Below, in pieces: positions 40,157-48,660 of a stretch of DNA of 64,000 nt. The stretch spans positions 186,001-250,000 of the forward strand of contig NZ_RWIS01000005.1 in NCBI RefSeq assembly GCF_003944705.1, read 5' to 3'. Both the position numbers and the translations under genes were made by a program. The DNA is from Hymenobacter metallilatus (lineage in GTDB: Bacteria; Bacteroidota; Bacteroidia; Cytophagales; Hymenobacteraceae). The notes under the pieces were generated by a model. The model saw only the letters and a program-made list of their open reading frames with translations, did no database searches and had not been told where the DNA came from. Position 1 is the stretch's first letter, and each line of letters opens with the position of its first letter.

Positions 40157-40948
40157 ATGAGCGAAGCCATCAAGACACCCAAAGAGCAGGTTCGTAAAAC
40201 CAAAATCGAGAGCTATGACATTTCACGCTCCGATGAAACGCTGCACCTGGCGACGGACCTTGCCAAATTCATTAAGGACAATAAGCTCAGCACTACGGTG
40301 CAGGGCAAAGAGTTTGTCAACGTGGAAGGCTGGCAGTACGCTGGCTCCCGCTTGGGCATCGTGCCCATTGTGGACCACGTTATCAACGTCTCGACCGAGC
40401 AGGAAATCAAGTACCAGGCCAAGGTGACGCTGTTCGACATGCGCAGCGGCCATACGGTGGGCGCGGGCTTCGCCATCTGCTCCAATAAGGAGCAGGGTAA
40501 GAAGTTCTACCAGGAGTTTGCTATTATGAGCATGGCCCAGACCCGGGCCATTGGCAAAGCTTACCGCAACATTCTGGCCTGGATTATCCGCGCCGCCGGC
40601 TACGAGCCCACCCCGGCTGAGGAAATGGAGTATGGCGGCAACACCCCGGCCGCGCAGCAGCCCGCTATGGCCGCCGTGCCGGCAGCTCCGGCCGCAGTAG
40701 CCGCCGAGGCGCCCGCACCCATGAAAGCCGTAGCCGCTGAGCCGGCCGCCGAGGCCCCGGCCTACGCTTCGGCTTCGCAGAAGGAGGAAATCATCCGGCT
40801 GCTGAACCATCCGCTCATCACGCGCCCCGAGAAGACCAAGATGCTGCTCAACATTAACCGCCTGGATGAGGAGCGCGCCGCGCAGGCCATTGCCAAGCTT
40901 AAAAAGGCCATCGACGACCGGGAAAACGGTCAGGCTGCCGCTGCCTAA
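40157..40948 (+). CDS. Putative ssDNA-annealing-like protein, chromosomal relative of phage gene
   Basis: 263 residues. Core at about 20-155: KIESYDISRSDETLHLATDLAKFI, VNVEGWQYAGSRLGIVPIV, TLFDMRSGHTVGAGFAICSNKEQGKKF and SMAQTRAIGKAYRNILAWIIRAAGYEPTPAEEM. The SMAQTRA...KA helix parallels MAEKRATVRAV in the prophage protein at 1733-2455. A long Ala/Pro linker (about 155-205) leads to a C-terminal helical domain (ASQKEEIIRLLNHPLITRPEKTKMLLNINRLDEERAAQAIAKLKKAID). The layout (core, linker, C-terminal helices) again mirrors the phage gene. I do not know its function; DNA annealing or recombination is a guess. Confidence 0.5.
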   Translation: MSEAIKTPKEQVRKTKIESYDISRSDETLHLATDLAKFIKDNKLSTTVQGKEFVNVEGWQYAGSRLGIVPIVDHVINVSTEQEIKYQAKVTLFDMRSGHTVGAGFAICSNKEQGKKFYQEFAIMSMAQTRAIGKAYRNILAWIIRAAGYEPTPAEEMEYGGNTPAAQQPAMAAVPAAPAAVAAEAPAPMKAVAAEPAAEAPAYASASQKEEIIRLLNHPLITRPEKTKMLLNINRLDEERAAQAIAKLKKAIDDRENGQAAAA

Positions 40949-40968
40949 TTGCCCTTACTCTATATAGC

Positions 40969-41003
40969 AAAAGCCCGCTGCCACTTGGCAGCGGGCTTTT
41001 TTG
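40969..41003 (+). terminator. Terminator after the 40157 gene
   Basis: Perfect 14-bp stem AAAAGCCCGCTGCC/GGCAGCGGGCTTTT with loop ACTT and T-run; the T-run also contains the TTG of the recQ promoter. Confidence 0.95.
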
Positions 41004-41034
41004 TGCTTCGGAGCCGGGTTGCGCCGTACCTTTG
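41001..41034 (+). promoter_or_regulatory. recQ promoter, leaderless
   Basis: TTG at 41001-41003, 23 nt, perfect -7 box TACCTTTG at 41027-41034. The ATG at 41040 is 5 nt further, so the mRNA starts essentially at the start codon. Confidence 0.75.
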
Positions 41035-41039
41035 GGTAT

Positions 41040-42965
41040 ATGCTGGCCGCCACCGACGATATTCTGCACATACTGCGCCATACCTGGGGGCACACGCAGT
41101 TCCGGCCCCTGCAGGAGGATATTATCCGGGCGGTACTGGCCGGGCAGGATACGCTGGCTTTGCTGCCCACCGGGGGCGGCAAAAGCATCTGCTTTCAGGT
41201 GCCAGCCCTGGCCCGGCCGGGGCTGTGCCTGGTCGTGTCGCCGCTGATTGCCTTGATGAAGGACCAGGTGGAAAACCTGCGCAAGCGCGGCATCAAGGCC
41301 GAGGCCGTGTACGCCGGCATGAGCCACCAGGAAATCGACCAGACCCTGGACAACTGCGTGTACGGGCCGGTGAAGTTTCTGTACGTGAGCCCCGAGCGGC
41401 TGCTGACGGACATGTTCCGGGCCCGGGTGGGGAAAATGAAGGTGAGCCTGCTGGCCGTGGACGAAGCGCACTGTCTCTCGCAGTGGGGCTACGACTTCCG
41501 GCCGCCTTACCTCCGGATTAAGGAATTGCGGGAGCTGCTGCCGGGCGTACCCTGCATTGCCCTCACGGCCACCGCCACCGAGCAGGTGCGGCTGGATATT
41601 GTGGAGAAGCTGCAGTTCGGGCCTACGCACCGGGTGTTTCAGCAGAGCTTTGCCCGGCCCAACCTCTCGTACTCCGTGCTGAGCACCGAGGATAAGCTTA
41701 AACGCCTGCAGGAAGTGGTGCGCGGGGTAGGTAAGGATAAAACCAGCATCGTGTACGCCCGCACCCGCCGCCAAACCGAGGACACGGCGGCTTTTTTGCA
41801 GCAGCAGGGCCTGGCCGCCGCCGCCTACCACGCCGGCCTGCCCACCGAGCAGCGCAGCCGCGTGCAGCAGGACTGGATGCAGAACCGCACCCGGTGCATC
41901 GTGGCCACCAACGCCTTCGGTATGGGCATCGACAAGCCCGACGTGCGGCTGGTGGTGCACCTCGACGCCCCCGATAACCTGGAGGCCTACTACCAGGAGG
42001 CCGGCCGGGCCGGGCGCGACGAGAAATACGCTTTTGCCGTGGTGCTGCAGGGGCCCAACGATGCCGATGAGTTGCGCCGCCGCACCCAACTCAGCTTCCC
42101 GCCCCTCGATACGGTGCGCCGGGTGTACCAGGCGCTGGCCAACTTTTCGCGCACGGCCGTTGGAGGTGGGGAGCTGGTAGCCTTCGACTTCGATATTCAG
42201 CAGTTTGCCGAAACCTACCGCATCCGGGCCCTGGATGCCCACAACAGCCTCCGGATGCTGGAGCGGGAGGGCTTTGTGCAGCTGAATGAGGCGGTGAACA
42301 ATCCGGCCCGGGTGCATATTCCCATCGACCACACCGACCTGTACCGCTTCCAGGTGGCCAACGCCCAGCACGACAAGCTCATCAAAAGTCTGCTGCGCTT
42401 CCACGGGGGCGAGCTGTTTGCCGGGTTTCAGCGGATTTCGGAGAATAGCCTGGCTCAGCACCTGCGCCTGAGCGCGGTGGAGCTGCGCCGGATGCTGGTG
42501 TTTCTGCACCGCTCGGGCATCATCCAGTACCAGCCCCGGCACGAGTCGCCGCAGGCCCTGTTTACTACGCCCCGCTACGACGCCGCCCAGCTCCCGCTGG
42601 ACCAGAAACGCCTCACGCAGCAGCGCGACCAGGCCCTGCACAAAACCGAAGCAGTTATTCGGTACGCCGCCGGGGGGCGCTGCCGCCAGCAGCTGCTGCT
42701 GGAGTACTTCGGAGAGCTGGATGCACCCATTTGCGGGGTCTGCGACGTATGCCTGGCCCGGAAGAAAGCTCAACAGGAAGCCGCGCCTTCCGCGGAGCTG
42801 CGGGAACAGCTGCTGCAACTGGTGCAAGCCACCCCGCAAACACCCCGCGAAGTGCTGGCCCAGTTTGCCCCCGGTCAGGCCGCCACCATTATCGGGCTGC
42901 TGCGGGAGCTGGTGGAGCTGGGGAAGCTGCGCTACGCGGCGGATGGGCGGCTGGTGATATCCTGA
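41040..42965 (+). CDS. recQ: ATP-dependent DNA helicase RecQ
   Basis: 641 residues. Superfamily 2 motifs: PLQEDIIRAVLAGQDTL, LPTGGGKSICFQ (Walker A), LLAVDEAHCLSQWGYDFRPPY (DEAH), TATATEQ, AGLPTEQRS and YYQEAGRAGRD. A zinc-binding RQC region has CRQQLLLEYFGE and CGVCDVC, ending in a winged helix and a short C-terminus; a separate HRDC domain is not clear. RecQ unwinds DNA in recombination and fork repair. The start is fixed by the -7 box. Confidence 0.96.
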   Translation: MLAATDDILHILRHTWGHTQFRPLQEDIIRAVLAGQDTLALLPTGGGKSICFQVPALARPGLCLVVSPLIALMKDQVENLRKRGIKAEAVYAGMSHQEIDQTLDNCVYGPVKFLYVSPERLLTDMFRARVGKMKVSLLAVDEAHCLSQWGYDFRPPYLRIKELRELLPGVPCIALTATATEQVRLDIVEKLQFGPTHRVFQQSFARPNLSYSVLSTEDKLKRLQEVVRGVGKDKTSIVYARTRRQTEDTAAFLQQQGLAAAAYHAGLPTEQRSRVQQDWMQNRTRCIVATNAFGMGIDKPDVRLVVHLDAPDNLEAYYQEAGRAGRDEKYAFAVVLQGPNDADELRRRTQLSFPPLDTVRRVYQALANFSRTAVGGGELVAFDFDIQQFAETYRIRALDAHNSLRMLEREGFVQLNEAVNNPARVHIPIDHTDLYRFQVANAQHDKLIKSLLRFHGGELFAGFQRISENSLAQHLRLSAVELRRMLVFLHRSGIIQYQPRHESPQALFTTPRYDAAQLPLDQKRLTQQRDQALHKTEAVIRYAAGGRCRQQLLLEYFGELDAPICGVCDVCLARKKAQQEAAPSAELREQLLQLVQATPQTPREVLAQFAPGQAATIIGLLRELVELGKLRYAADGRLVIS

Positions 42966-42994
42966 ATTGTACTCTGATTCTTTTGATTTGCGTG

Positions 42995-43615
42995 ATGAAA
43001 TCACCTACACAGTTACGCTTCGGAGCGCTAGTGTCAGAAGTTATATGGCCGGAAATTAAAGGATTAGGCCATCAAAGAAATGGTAGCAACTTTCGGTACT
43101 ACGATGCTGCTGGCTGGGGAAGGATTGTCAATGTTCAAAGAAGCGCATACAACGACCGAAATACCATATCGTTCACGCTGAATGTCGGGCTGTACCTTTT
43201 GGAAGCTGAGCGGGCAAACAATTGGGGCCGCACATCAGGACCTAAATTTCTGGAGCCGGATTGTCTGGTACGGAAGAGAGTAGGGAATTTGATGGGCAGT
43301 CCGGTTTCATGGTACGAGCTAACGGACCTTACGCCTGTTGCATCTGTAGAAGAGCATGTACATCAGGATGTAGTGCGTTTTGTAGTGCCCTATCTGCGGG
43401 AGATAGGGAGTGCGGACGATATAGTGCAGCGCCTGTTGCGAGAAAGGTGGCCTAATGACGAAAATGGAATAAGGGGAGCGTATGCTTGCGGGTATCGTGC
43501 GGCCGCTTTACACTGGCTCGAGGAAGAGCTTGAAGCCACGATTTACCGTTATAGAAAGGATAATCTACTGAGACTGAAAACTGAATTGCTGTCGGGTGAA
43601 TTTCAGAAAGTATAA
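42995..43615 (+). CDS. DUF4304 domain protein
   Basis: 206 residues from the ATG at 42995. LRFGALVSEVIWPEIKGLGHQRNGSNFRYY, VNVQRSAYNDRNTISFTLNVGLYLLEAERA follow the DUF4304 pattern (GF-x-[RK]-x-G-x-x-F and L-Q-x-S...F-x-x-N-x-G). Function of the family is unknown; it is often seen in accessory regions. Lower GC than recQ and murI hints at transfer. It sits 30 nt after recQ but has no clear promoter. Confidence 0.75.
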   Translation: MKSPTQLRFGALVSEVIWPEIKGLGHQRNGSNFRYYDAAGWGRIVNVQRSAYNDRNTISFTLNVGLYLLEAERANNWGRTSGPKFLEPDCLVRKRVGNLMGSPVSWYELTDLTPVASVEEHVHQDVVRFVVPYLREIGSADDIVQRLLRERWPNDENGIRGAYACGYRAAALHWLEEELEATIYRYRKDNLLRLKTELLSGEFQKV

Positions 43616-43666
43616 TGGCGTGGCTGTGGATTGTTATAAACCATGCACACCCAACCGTACACTGGT

Positions 43667-43674
43667 TACCTTCG
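43667..43674 (+). promoter_or_regulatory. -7 box of murI
   Basis: TACCTTCG ends 7 nt before the ATG at 43682, matching TAnnTTyG. This makes 43682 the better start than the ATG at 43643, which would put the box inside the gene. Confidence 0.5.
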
Positions 43675-43681
43675 GGCCGCA

Positions 43682-44518
43682 ATGGCTACTACCTCCTCTT
43701 CCCCCGACCTGACTACCCGTCCTATTGGTGTTTTCGACAGTGGCATTGGTGGCCTCACGGTAGCACGGGCCGTACACAAAGTGCTACCCCACGAGCGGCT
43801 GGTGTACTTCGGCGACACGGCCCACCTGCCCTACGGCGACAAAAGTACGGCCGCCATCCAGGCCTATAGCGTCAAAATCTGCGACTTGCTGCTCAAGCAG
43901 CAGTGCAAGGTTATTCTTATTGCCTGCAACTCGGCCTCGGCGGCGGCTTATGAGCTAGTGCGCGAATACGTGGGCTCCAAAGCCCGGGTACTCAATGTTA
44001 TCGACCCCATTGTGGCGCATGTGGGGCAGCAGTACGCGGGTCGTACGGTAGGCCTCATCGGGACGAAGCAAACCGTAAACAGCAACGTTTACCGCAAGAA
44101 AATAGATGATCTGGATGCTGGAGTAGAGCTACGCAGCTTGGCCACGCCGCTGCTGGCTCCCATGATTGAGGAAGGTTTCTTTGATAATACCATTGCCGAT
44201 AATGTTATTGAAACCTACCTCTCTAACCCTGTACTGGCTGATATAGAAGCATTGGTATTGGCCTGCACGCATTATCCACTCATCAAGCACCAGATTGCGG
44301 CGTATTATCAAGGCTGCACCGAAGTACTGGATGCCTCAGACATCGTAGCCGAACATGTACGCCGGTACCTAGAAAGTCAGGAGCTGGCAGCCCGGCCCGC
44401 TGCCACCCCGCCCCGTCACCATTTCTACGTGTCCGATTTCACCCGCTCCTTCGAGGAAAGTACCCGCATCTTCTTCGGGCACGAGGTTCATCTGGAGCAT
44501 TATCCGCTGTGGGAGTAG
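43682..44518 (+). CDS. murI: Glutamate racemase
   Basis: 278 residues from the ATG at 43682. IGVFDSGIGGLTVARAV, FGDTAHLPYG, catalytic Cys 82 in IACNSAS, Cys 195 in ACTHYPL with the following region. The enzyme makes D-glutamate for peptidoglycan. Two catalytic Cys act as base pair on the substrate. Length is ordinary. An alternative start 13 codons upstream (43643) is possible. It is unlinked to other wall genes here. Confidence 0.92.
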   Translation: MATTSSSPDLTTRPIGVFDSGIGGLTVARAVHKVLPHERLVYFGDTAHLPYGDKSTAAIQAYSVKICDLLLKQQCKVILIACNSASAAAYELVREYVGSKARVLNVIDPIVAHVGQQYAGRTVGLIGTKQTVNSNVYRKKIDDLDAGVELRSLATPLLAPMIEEGFFDNTIADNVIETYLSNPVLADIEALVLACTHYPLIKHQIAAYYQGCTEVLDASDIVAEHVRRYLESQELAARPAATPPRHHFYVSDFTRSFEESTRIFFGHEVHLEHYPLWE

Positions 44519-44769
44519 GCAGTGCTTAGAAGTTAATCAGCACATTAGTAGAGAGTTGAGTAGGTATATAACTCTGAATTTGTATTGATATAATGCAGAT
44601 TGTAATAAAATAGATGCAAAAAATAAATGCGTATACACTTGTATTATTTTTCTAAATATTTACATTTATGCCGTTAAACTGTTTGCCAATTCTGTAAGCA
44701 GTTCTATTCTTCTGTTTTGCATTGCTTTTACTTCCTGCCTTTTAGGGTGGGCCAGCTTCTTATTGCCTT
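44519..44769 (+). other. Intergenic region upstream of the curli cluster
   Basis: Very AT-rich spacer of 251 nt without coding potential, in contrast to about 60% GC around it. It holds the csgE promoter at 44639-44668; I see no operator that I can name. Confidence 0.6.
44639..44668 (+). promoter_or_regulatory. csgE operon promoter
   Basis: TTG at 44639-44641, 19 nt, TACATTTA at 44661-44668, a close match to the Bacteroidota consensus. The leader to the ATG at 44770 is about 95 nt, room for regulation. Confidence 0.8.
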
Positions 44770-45399
44770 ATGTCTAAGTCGCGAAAACCCACTACCACCA
44801 GCAACTCTCACCTGCCAGTGCTATGGTGGCGACCATGGGTGTGGGGCCTTAGCAGTATGCTCCTCCTGCTGCTAGCTACGCATGCTGCGCGGGCCCAGGC
44901 CGAGCGCAACCGTCCGGTTCGGGCCGATGCTCCCAAAAAATCAGCGGCGCAGGCTCCGGCTAAGGAAGCCAATGCCGGGGCCGAATCCAGCCGCAAGCTG
45001 GAAGAAAATCTGCGCCTGCTGTTCCGGGTCGATTCCCTGCAGTCGGCCCGCCGCAAAGTTGCAGCGGGCCTGGAAATCAGCGGCCTAGTGGTAGATCAGT
45101 CGATTACCAAGCCCGGGCGGGACTTTTACGATTTGTTCTATAGCCAGTGGGAAGCTCCTACCGGCATCCAGGAGTACACCATCACCATCGGCGAAAAACC
45201 AGCCCGGGCCAACAGCACCCTGCTCACGGTGCGGGTAAACGACGACGACCTGCTGGAATTTCCCTTGCAGCCCAACTACGACCTGATTCAGGACGCAGTA
45301 GCCGAGGCCATTGCTTACGTGCAGGATTACATGGTGCAGCAGCAAAGCCTCAGTCAGCAGCTAGAGAAAGGTGGCCGCGTGGCCATCGACCAATACTAA
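44770..45399 (+). CDS. csgE: Curli assembly protein CsgE
   Basis: 209 residues. N-terminal signal (WWRPWVWGLSSMLLLLLATHAARA) then a Lys/Ala-rich linker (about 42-75). The CsgE domain starts at ISGLVVDQSITKPGRDFYDLFYSQWEAP and runs through ITIGEKPARANSTLLTVRVNDDDLLEFPLQPNYDLIQDAV. CsgE is a periplasmic adaptor that caps CsgG and brings curlin subunits. The linker makes it longer than the enteric protein (about 130 residues). Confidence 0.93.
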   Translation: MSKSRKPTTTSNSHLPVLWWRPWVWGLSSMLLLLLATHAARAQAERNRPVRADAPKKSAAQAPAKEANAGAESSRKLEENLRLLFRVDSLQSARRKVAAGLEISGLVVDQSITKPGRDFYDLFYSQWEAPTGIQEYTITIGEKPARANSTLLTVRVNDDDLLEFPLQPNYDLIQDAVAEAIAYVQDYMVQQQSLSQQLEKGGRVAIDQY

Positions 45400-45453
45400 G
45401 CCTCATCCGCTTGCTTCCCGGCCGTTTTACTCTTCCCTTTCTCCCCACCCATT

Positions 45454-45882
45454 ATGAAACAACTATTTCTACTGGCCTGCGCCCTGTTGCTGCGCGTATC
45501 GGCCGTGTGCGCGCAGGATTTTGTGTACGAGCCCAAAAATCCGGCCTTTGGGGGAGGCAATACCTTCAATTACTCCTGGCTGTTGAGTGCGGCCCAGGCC
45601 CAAAATACTATCGAGGACCCAGCCGCTACCCCGGCGCAATCATCGTTTCAACTTGACCCGCTCAAGCAATTTGAGCAGAACCTGAACCAGCAGATTCTGA
45701 GTCAGCTGGCCCAGAAGCTGGTGGGCAACAAGTTGGGCGTCGGCACGCAGGGCCTGCAGGAGGGAAACTACACGGTGGGGAGCTATCAGATTTCTGTGAC
45801 GCCCAACGGCGGCGGGTTCAGCATCCAGATTACCGATTCCAACACCGGTAATCAAACGACTATCACCGTTCCGGCCCTCTAG
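45454..45882 (+). CDS. csgF: Curli assembly protein CsgF
   Basis: 142 residues with a signal peptide ending near residue 20 (SAVCAQ). Mature N-terminus DFVYEPKNPAFGGGNTFNYSWLLSAAQAQN is the conserved CsgF motif that docks in the CsgG pore. The remainder is helix then beta strand ending in ITDSNTGNQTTITVPAL. CsgF sits outside at the pore and nucleates fibre formation with CsgB. Length is near that of enteric CsgF (138). Confidence 0.95.
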   Translation: MKQLFLLACALLLRVSAVCAQDFVYEPKNPAFGGGNTFNYSWLLSAAQAQNTIEDPAATPAQSSFQLDPLKQFEQNLNQQILSQLAQKLVGNKLGVGTQGLQEGNYTVGSYQISVTPNGGGFSIQITDSNTGNQTTITVPAL

Positions 45883-45899
45883 CCTCAGCCTCTACCAGT

Positions 45900-47291
45900 A
45901 TGCGCATTCTACTACACTATTGCTGGCTGTTGCTGCTGGCAGCGGGGGGCTGTGCGCCCTATTTCCATCAGCCGTTCACCACGGAGCGGGCCCGCCTGGG
46001 GGCCGAGGCCCGGGCCAATACCGATTTACTGCAGCTGCCGGCTCCCCCGGCCGACCGGATTGTAGTAGCCGTGTATAAGTTTCGGGACCAGACGGGGCAG
46101 TACAAACCCACGCAGGCGGGGTCGAGTTTTTCCACGGCCGTAACTCAGGGTGGTACCAGTATTTTGCTTCGGGCCCTGGAAGAGTCGAAGTGGTTTAATC
46201 CCATTGAGCGCGAGAACCTGGGTAATTTGCTGAACGAGCGGAAAATCATCCGTTCCAGCCGGGCTGAGTACCAGGAGCTTACCGGGCGCAAGGAGCCGAT
46301 GCTACCCTCCCTGCTGTTTGCCGGCGTTATTCTGGAAGGCGGTATCATTTCCTACGATGCCAACGTGGTCACGGGTGGGGCCGGCCTCCGGTATTTTGGG
46401 GCCGGAGCTTCGGGCCAGTACCGGCAGGACCGGGTTACGGTGTACCTGCGGGCCATTAGTACCAGCACCGGCGAAATTCTGAAAACGGTGTACACCTCCA
46501 AAACCATCCTGTCGCAGCAGGTAGATGCCAGCCTGTTTCGGTTTGTTAATTTCAAGCGGCTGCTCGAAACCGAAACTGGTTTCACCTACAATGAGCCCAC
46601 CGAAATGGCGGTGAAAGAGGCCATTGAAAAATCGGTGCAGGCCATGGTGTACGAAGGCATCCGGGAAAAGCTCTGGACCCCGCGCAACCCGGCCGACGAA
46701 AACGGCCCGGCTATCAGCGCGTACTTCCGGGAAAAAACGGAAAACCAGGATATTGATGTGCTTGGCCGCACGCAGCGCGACCGGCGCGCCCAACTGGGGG
46801 TGGGCCTGAGTGGGGCCACTACCCGCTACGTGGGCGACCTGAAGCACCCCCAGGTACGGGGCAGCGCCGAGCTGGCCCTGCGCTACCGGCGCAATCCGGA
46901 ATCCGGCTTTAGTACGGCATTTCACCTGGGCTATTTTGAACTGGGGGCCGGTGACTATTTCAAGCAGTCGTATAACTATGCCGAGCTGGGAGTATACTAC
47001 CGCATTTTTCCCCGCGACCGGTTTACGCCCTACGTATGGGCGGGTGGAGGGGCCACAGCCCAGAATCCCCGGGGTAACGGTAGTGCTCTGTTGCCCCACG
47101 TGGCAGGCGGAATAGGAGGGGAGCTATTGGTTACCGATAGGTTGGGGCTGCATCTGGGTACTGATGCCCGCTACTACTTTTCCGATGGCCTCGATAATGT
47201 GGCACTCGGGAAGTATAATGACTACTTCTGGACGGTACGCCTGGGGGCCACCTTCTACCTGGGCAGCCGCCCCCGCTCATCCACCCGCTAG
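45900..47291 (+). CDS. csgG: Curli secretion channel CsgG with C-terminal beta-barrel domain
   Basis: 463 residues, far longer than the enteric CsgG (277). Lipobox LLLAAGGC with Cys 18. CsgG core: VAVYKFRDQTGQYKP, GTSILLRALEESKWFNPIERENLGNLLNERKIIRS, LFAGVILEGGIISYDANVVTGG, VTVYLRAISTSTGEILKTV and ends near residue 265. From about residue 300 comes a second domain (LGVGLSGATTRYVGDLKHP, WAGGGATAQNP, LHLGTDARYYF) resembling an outer-membrane beta-barrel or OmpA-like porin domain. CsgG is the nonameric secretion channel; the fused barrel may anchor or shape it. Confidence 0.93.
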   Translation: MRILLHYCWLLLLAAGGCAPYFHQPFTTERARLGAEARANTDLLQLPAPPADRIVVAVYKFRDQTGQYKPTQAGSSFSTAVTQGGTSILLRALEESKWFNPIERENLGNLLNERKIIRSSRAEYQELTGRKEPMLPSLLFAGVILEGGIISYDANVVTGGAGLRYFGAGASGQYRQDRVTVYLRAISTSTGEILKTVYTSKTILSQQVDASLFRFVNFKRLLETETGFTYNEPTEMAVKEAIEKSVQAMVYEGIREKLWTPRNPADENGPAISAYFREKTENQDIDVLGRTQRDRRAQLGVGLSGATTRYVGDLKHPQVRGSAELALRYRRNPESGFSTAFHLGYFELGAGDYFKQSYNYAELGVYYRIFPRDRFTPYVWAGGGATAQNPRGNGSALLPHVAGGIGGELLVTDRLGLHLGTDARYYFSDGLDNVALGKYNDYFWTVRLGATFYLGSRPRSSTR

Positions 47292-47399
47292 GCATAGCCA
47301 AAGTCTGGTTGCTAACCCCCTGATCAGCAGGCTTAAATCCTATTGTTGTGCTTATATAACTAAGCAAATAAAAATTTTAATTATTTTTTTAATAAGGAC

Positions 47400-47429
47400 T
47401 TGCAATTTACTTTTTCTAACATACATTTG
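47400..47429 (+). promoter_or_regulatory. Curlin promoter (csgA-like gene)
   Basis: TTG at 47400-47402, exactly 19 nt, TACATTTG at 47422-47429: perfect consensus. The leader contains a hairpin, TGTTCC...GGAACA at about 47433-47451. Confidence 0.88.
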
Positions 47430-47503
47430 TACTGTTCCTCCGGAGGGAACAGCATTTTACTTCCCCAAACCACTTTCCTTCTCTAACCTATTTCCCCCAT
47501 TCC

Positions 47504-48475
47504 ATGAAAAAGTTATCTTTCCTCGTTGCATCTCTACTGGTAGCTGGTGGAGCTTTTGCTCAAGGCAGCAACGTGCAAAACGCTACGCAGACGGGCACCA
47601 TGCATCAGCTGACCGTAACCCAGACGGGGGCCCTCAACCAGGCCAGCAGCACACAGCGCGATGGGTACAACTCCCTGACGCAGACGCAGTCGGGTACCAG
47701 CAACAAAGCCACCTCCGACCAGCGCGACACCTACCAGCAGGCCTGGCAGACTCAGACCGGAAGCAGCAACGAAGCCTCGGTAAAACAAGGCGACAATATT
47801 CCCCTGGATGGATACAACAAAGCCTACCAGACGCAGGTAGGTAGCAACAACAAGGCTACTGCCACGCAGCTCAGCGGTTCTAACCTGTCGGTTCAGACCC
47901 AGAACGGTACCCGCAACGAAGCCACTGTTTTCCAGAGTGCCAGTGAAGGCAACAAGGCCTACCAGACGCAGGTAGCCGCCCCCGGCTTCCCCGGCAGCCC
48001 CGACAAAAACAAGGCAAACATTCTGCAATTGGGTGCTCGTAACACCGGTTCACAAATGCAGCGTGGTATCGAAAACGAGGCCACCATCAGCCAGACCTCC
48101 GGCAACGACAACACGGCTACTCAGGACCAGGGTGCTAACTCCGCTGGCAGCTACCGCTCCAAAGCTTCTATCACGCAGAGCGGCAACCTGAACACCGCTG
48201 TGCAAACTCAGCGCCTCGACAACCACAACGCGGTAATTGAACAGTCGGGTGGGGGCAACAACAAAGCCTACCAGGATCAGGATGCCTACGGCACCTACAT
48301 TTCGCCCGGTAACTCGGCTTACATCAGCCAGAACGGTGGAGGCAGCCATATTGCTTCGCAAACTCAGCTGGGCTCGGGTAACCAGGCCACTACCCTGCAG
48401 GGTGCTGTTGGCAACCAGAGCTACGTTACGCAGACCGGTAATGGCAACGTCAGCAACGTGTCGCAGAACCGCTAA
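47504..48475 (+). CDS. Major curlin subunit CsgA-like
   Basis: 323 residues with a signal peptide ending at AFAQ. The mature protein consists of about a dozen curlin-like repeats of roughly 20-25 residues with the pattern N-x-A-x-x-x-Q-x-[GS] (for example NQASSTQRDGYN, NKATSDQRDT, NEASVKQG, NTAVQTQR, NQATTLQGAVGN). The repeats form a stacked beta-solenoid that polymerises to amyloid. It is about twice the size of E. coli CsgA (151). It has its own strong promoter and a terminator, giving more of it than of the secretion genes. Confidence 0.9.
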   Translation: MKKLSFLVASLLVAGGAFAQGSNVQNATQTGTMHQLTVTQTGALNQASSTQRDGYNSLTQTQSGTSNKATSDQRDTYQQAWQTQTGSSNEASVKQGDNIPLDGYNKAYQTQVGSNNKATATQLSGSNLSVQTQNGTRNEATVFQSASEGNKAYQTQVAAPGFPGSPDKNKANILQLGARNTGSQMQRGIENEATISQTSGNDNTATQDQGANSAGSYRSKASITQSGNLNTAVQTQRLDNHNAVIEQSGGGNNKAYQDQDAYGTYISPGNSAYISQNGGGSHIASQTQLGSGNQATTLQGAVGNQSYVTQTGNGNVSNVSQNR

Positions 48476-48525
48476 GTAACTAATATGCTACGGGCAGTAC
48501 TTCCCCTATCTGCCCTCATTTTCTG

Positions 48526-48575
48526 ATAGCATCTCGTGGTACTCTCCGGAACTACGAGATGCTATTGGTTTTTAT
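48526..48575 (+). terminator. Terminator after the CsgA-like gene
   Basis: Perfect 12-bp arms ATAGCATCTCGT/ACGAGATGCTAT (48526-48537, 48554-48565) with 16-nt loop, then T-rich. Confidence 0.85.
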
Positions 48576-48592
48576 ATTTAAAATATAAAAAT

Positions 48593-48626
48593 TTGTATTT
48601 TACTATTGAAATAATGCGTATATTTA
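48593..48626 (+). promoter_or_regulatory. Possible promoter of the CsgB-like gene
   Basis: TTG at 48593-48595, 23 nt, TATATTTA at 48619-48626. A weaker match with the longer spacing also seen at lolD and recQ. Confidence 0.45.
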
Positions 48627-48660
48627 ACCAATGTTCCATCTCATCTTGTGTTCTTTCATC

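Noticed and set aside
40899..43004. 701-codon reverse frame opposite recQ and other long minus-strand frames
   Set aside because: Shadow of GC-rich coding; amino-acid composition (His, Gln, Arg, Pro rich) is not protein-like and recQ is certain.
47580..48470. Regular repeats in the curlin gene, first considered as CRISPR or direct repeats
   Set aside because: Period and pattern are those of the encoded curlin repeats; DNA copies are diverged and in frame.
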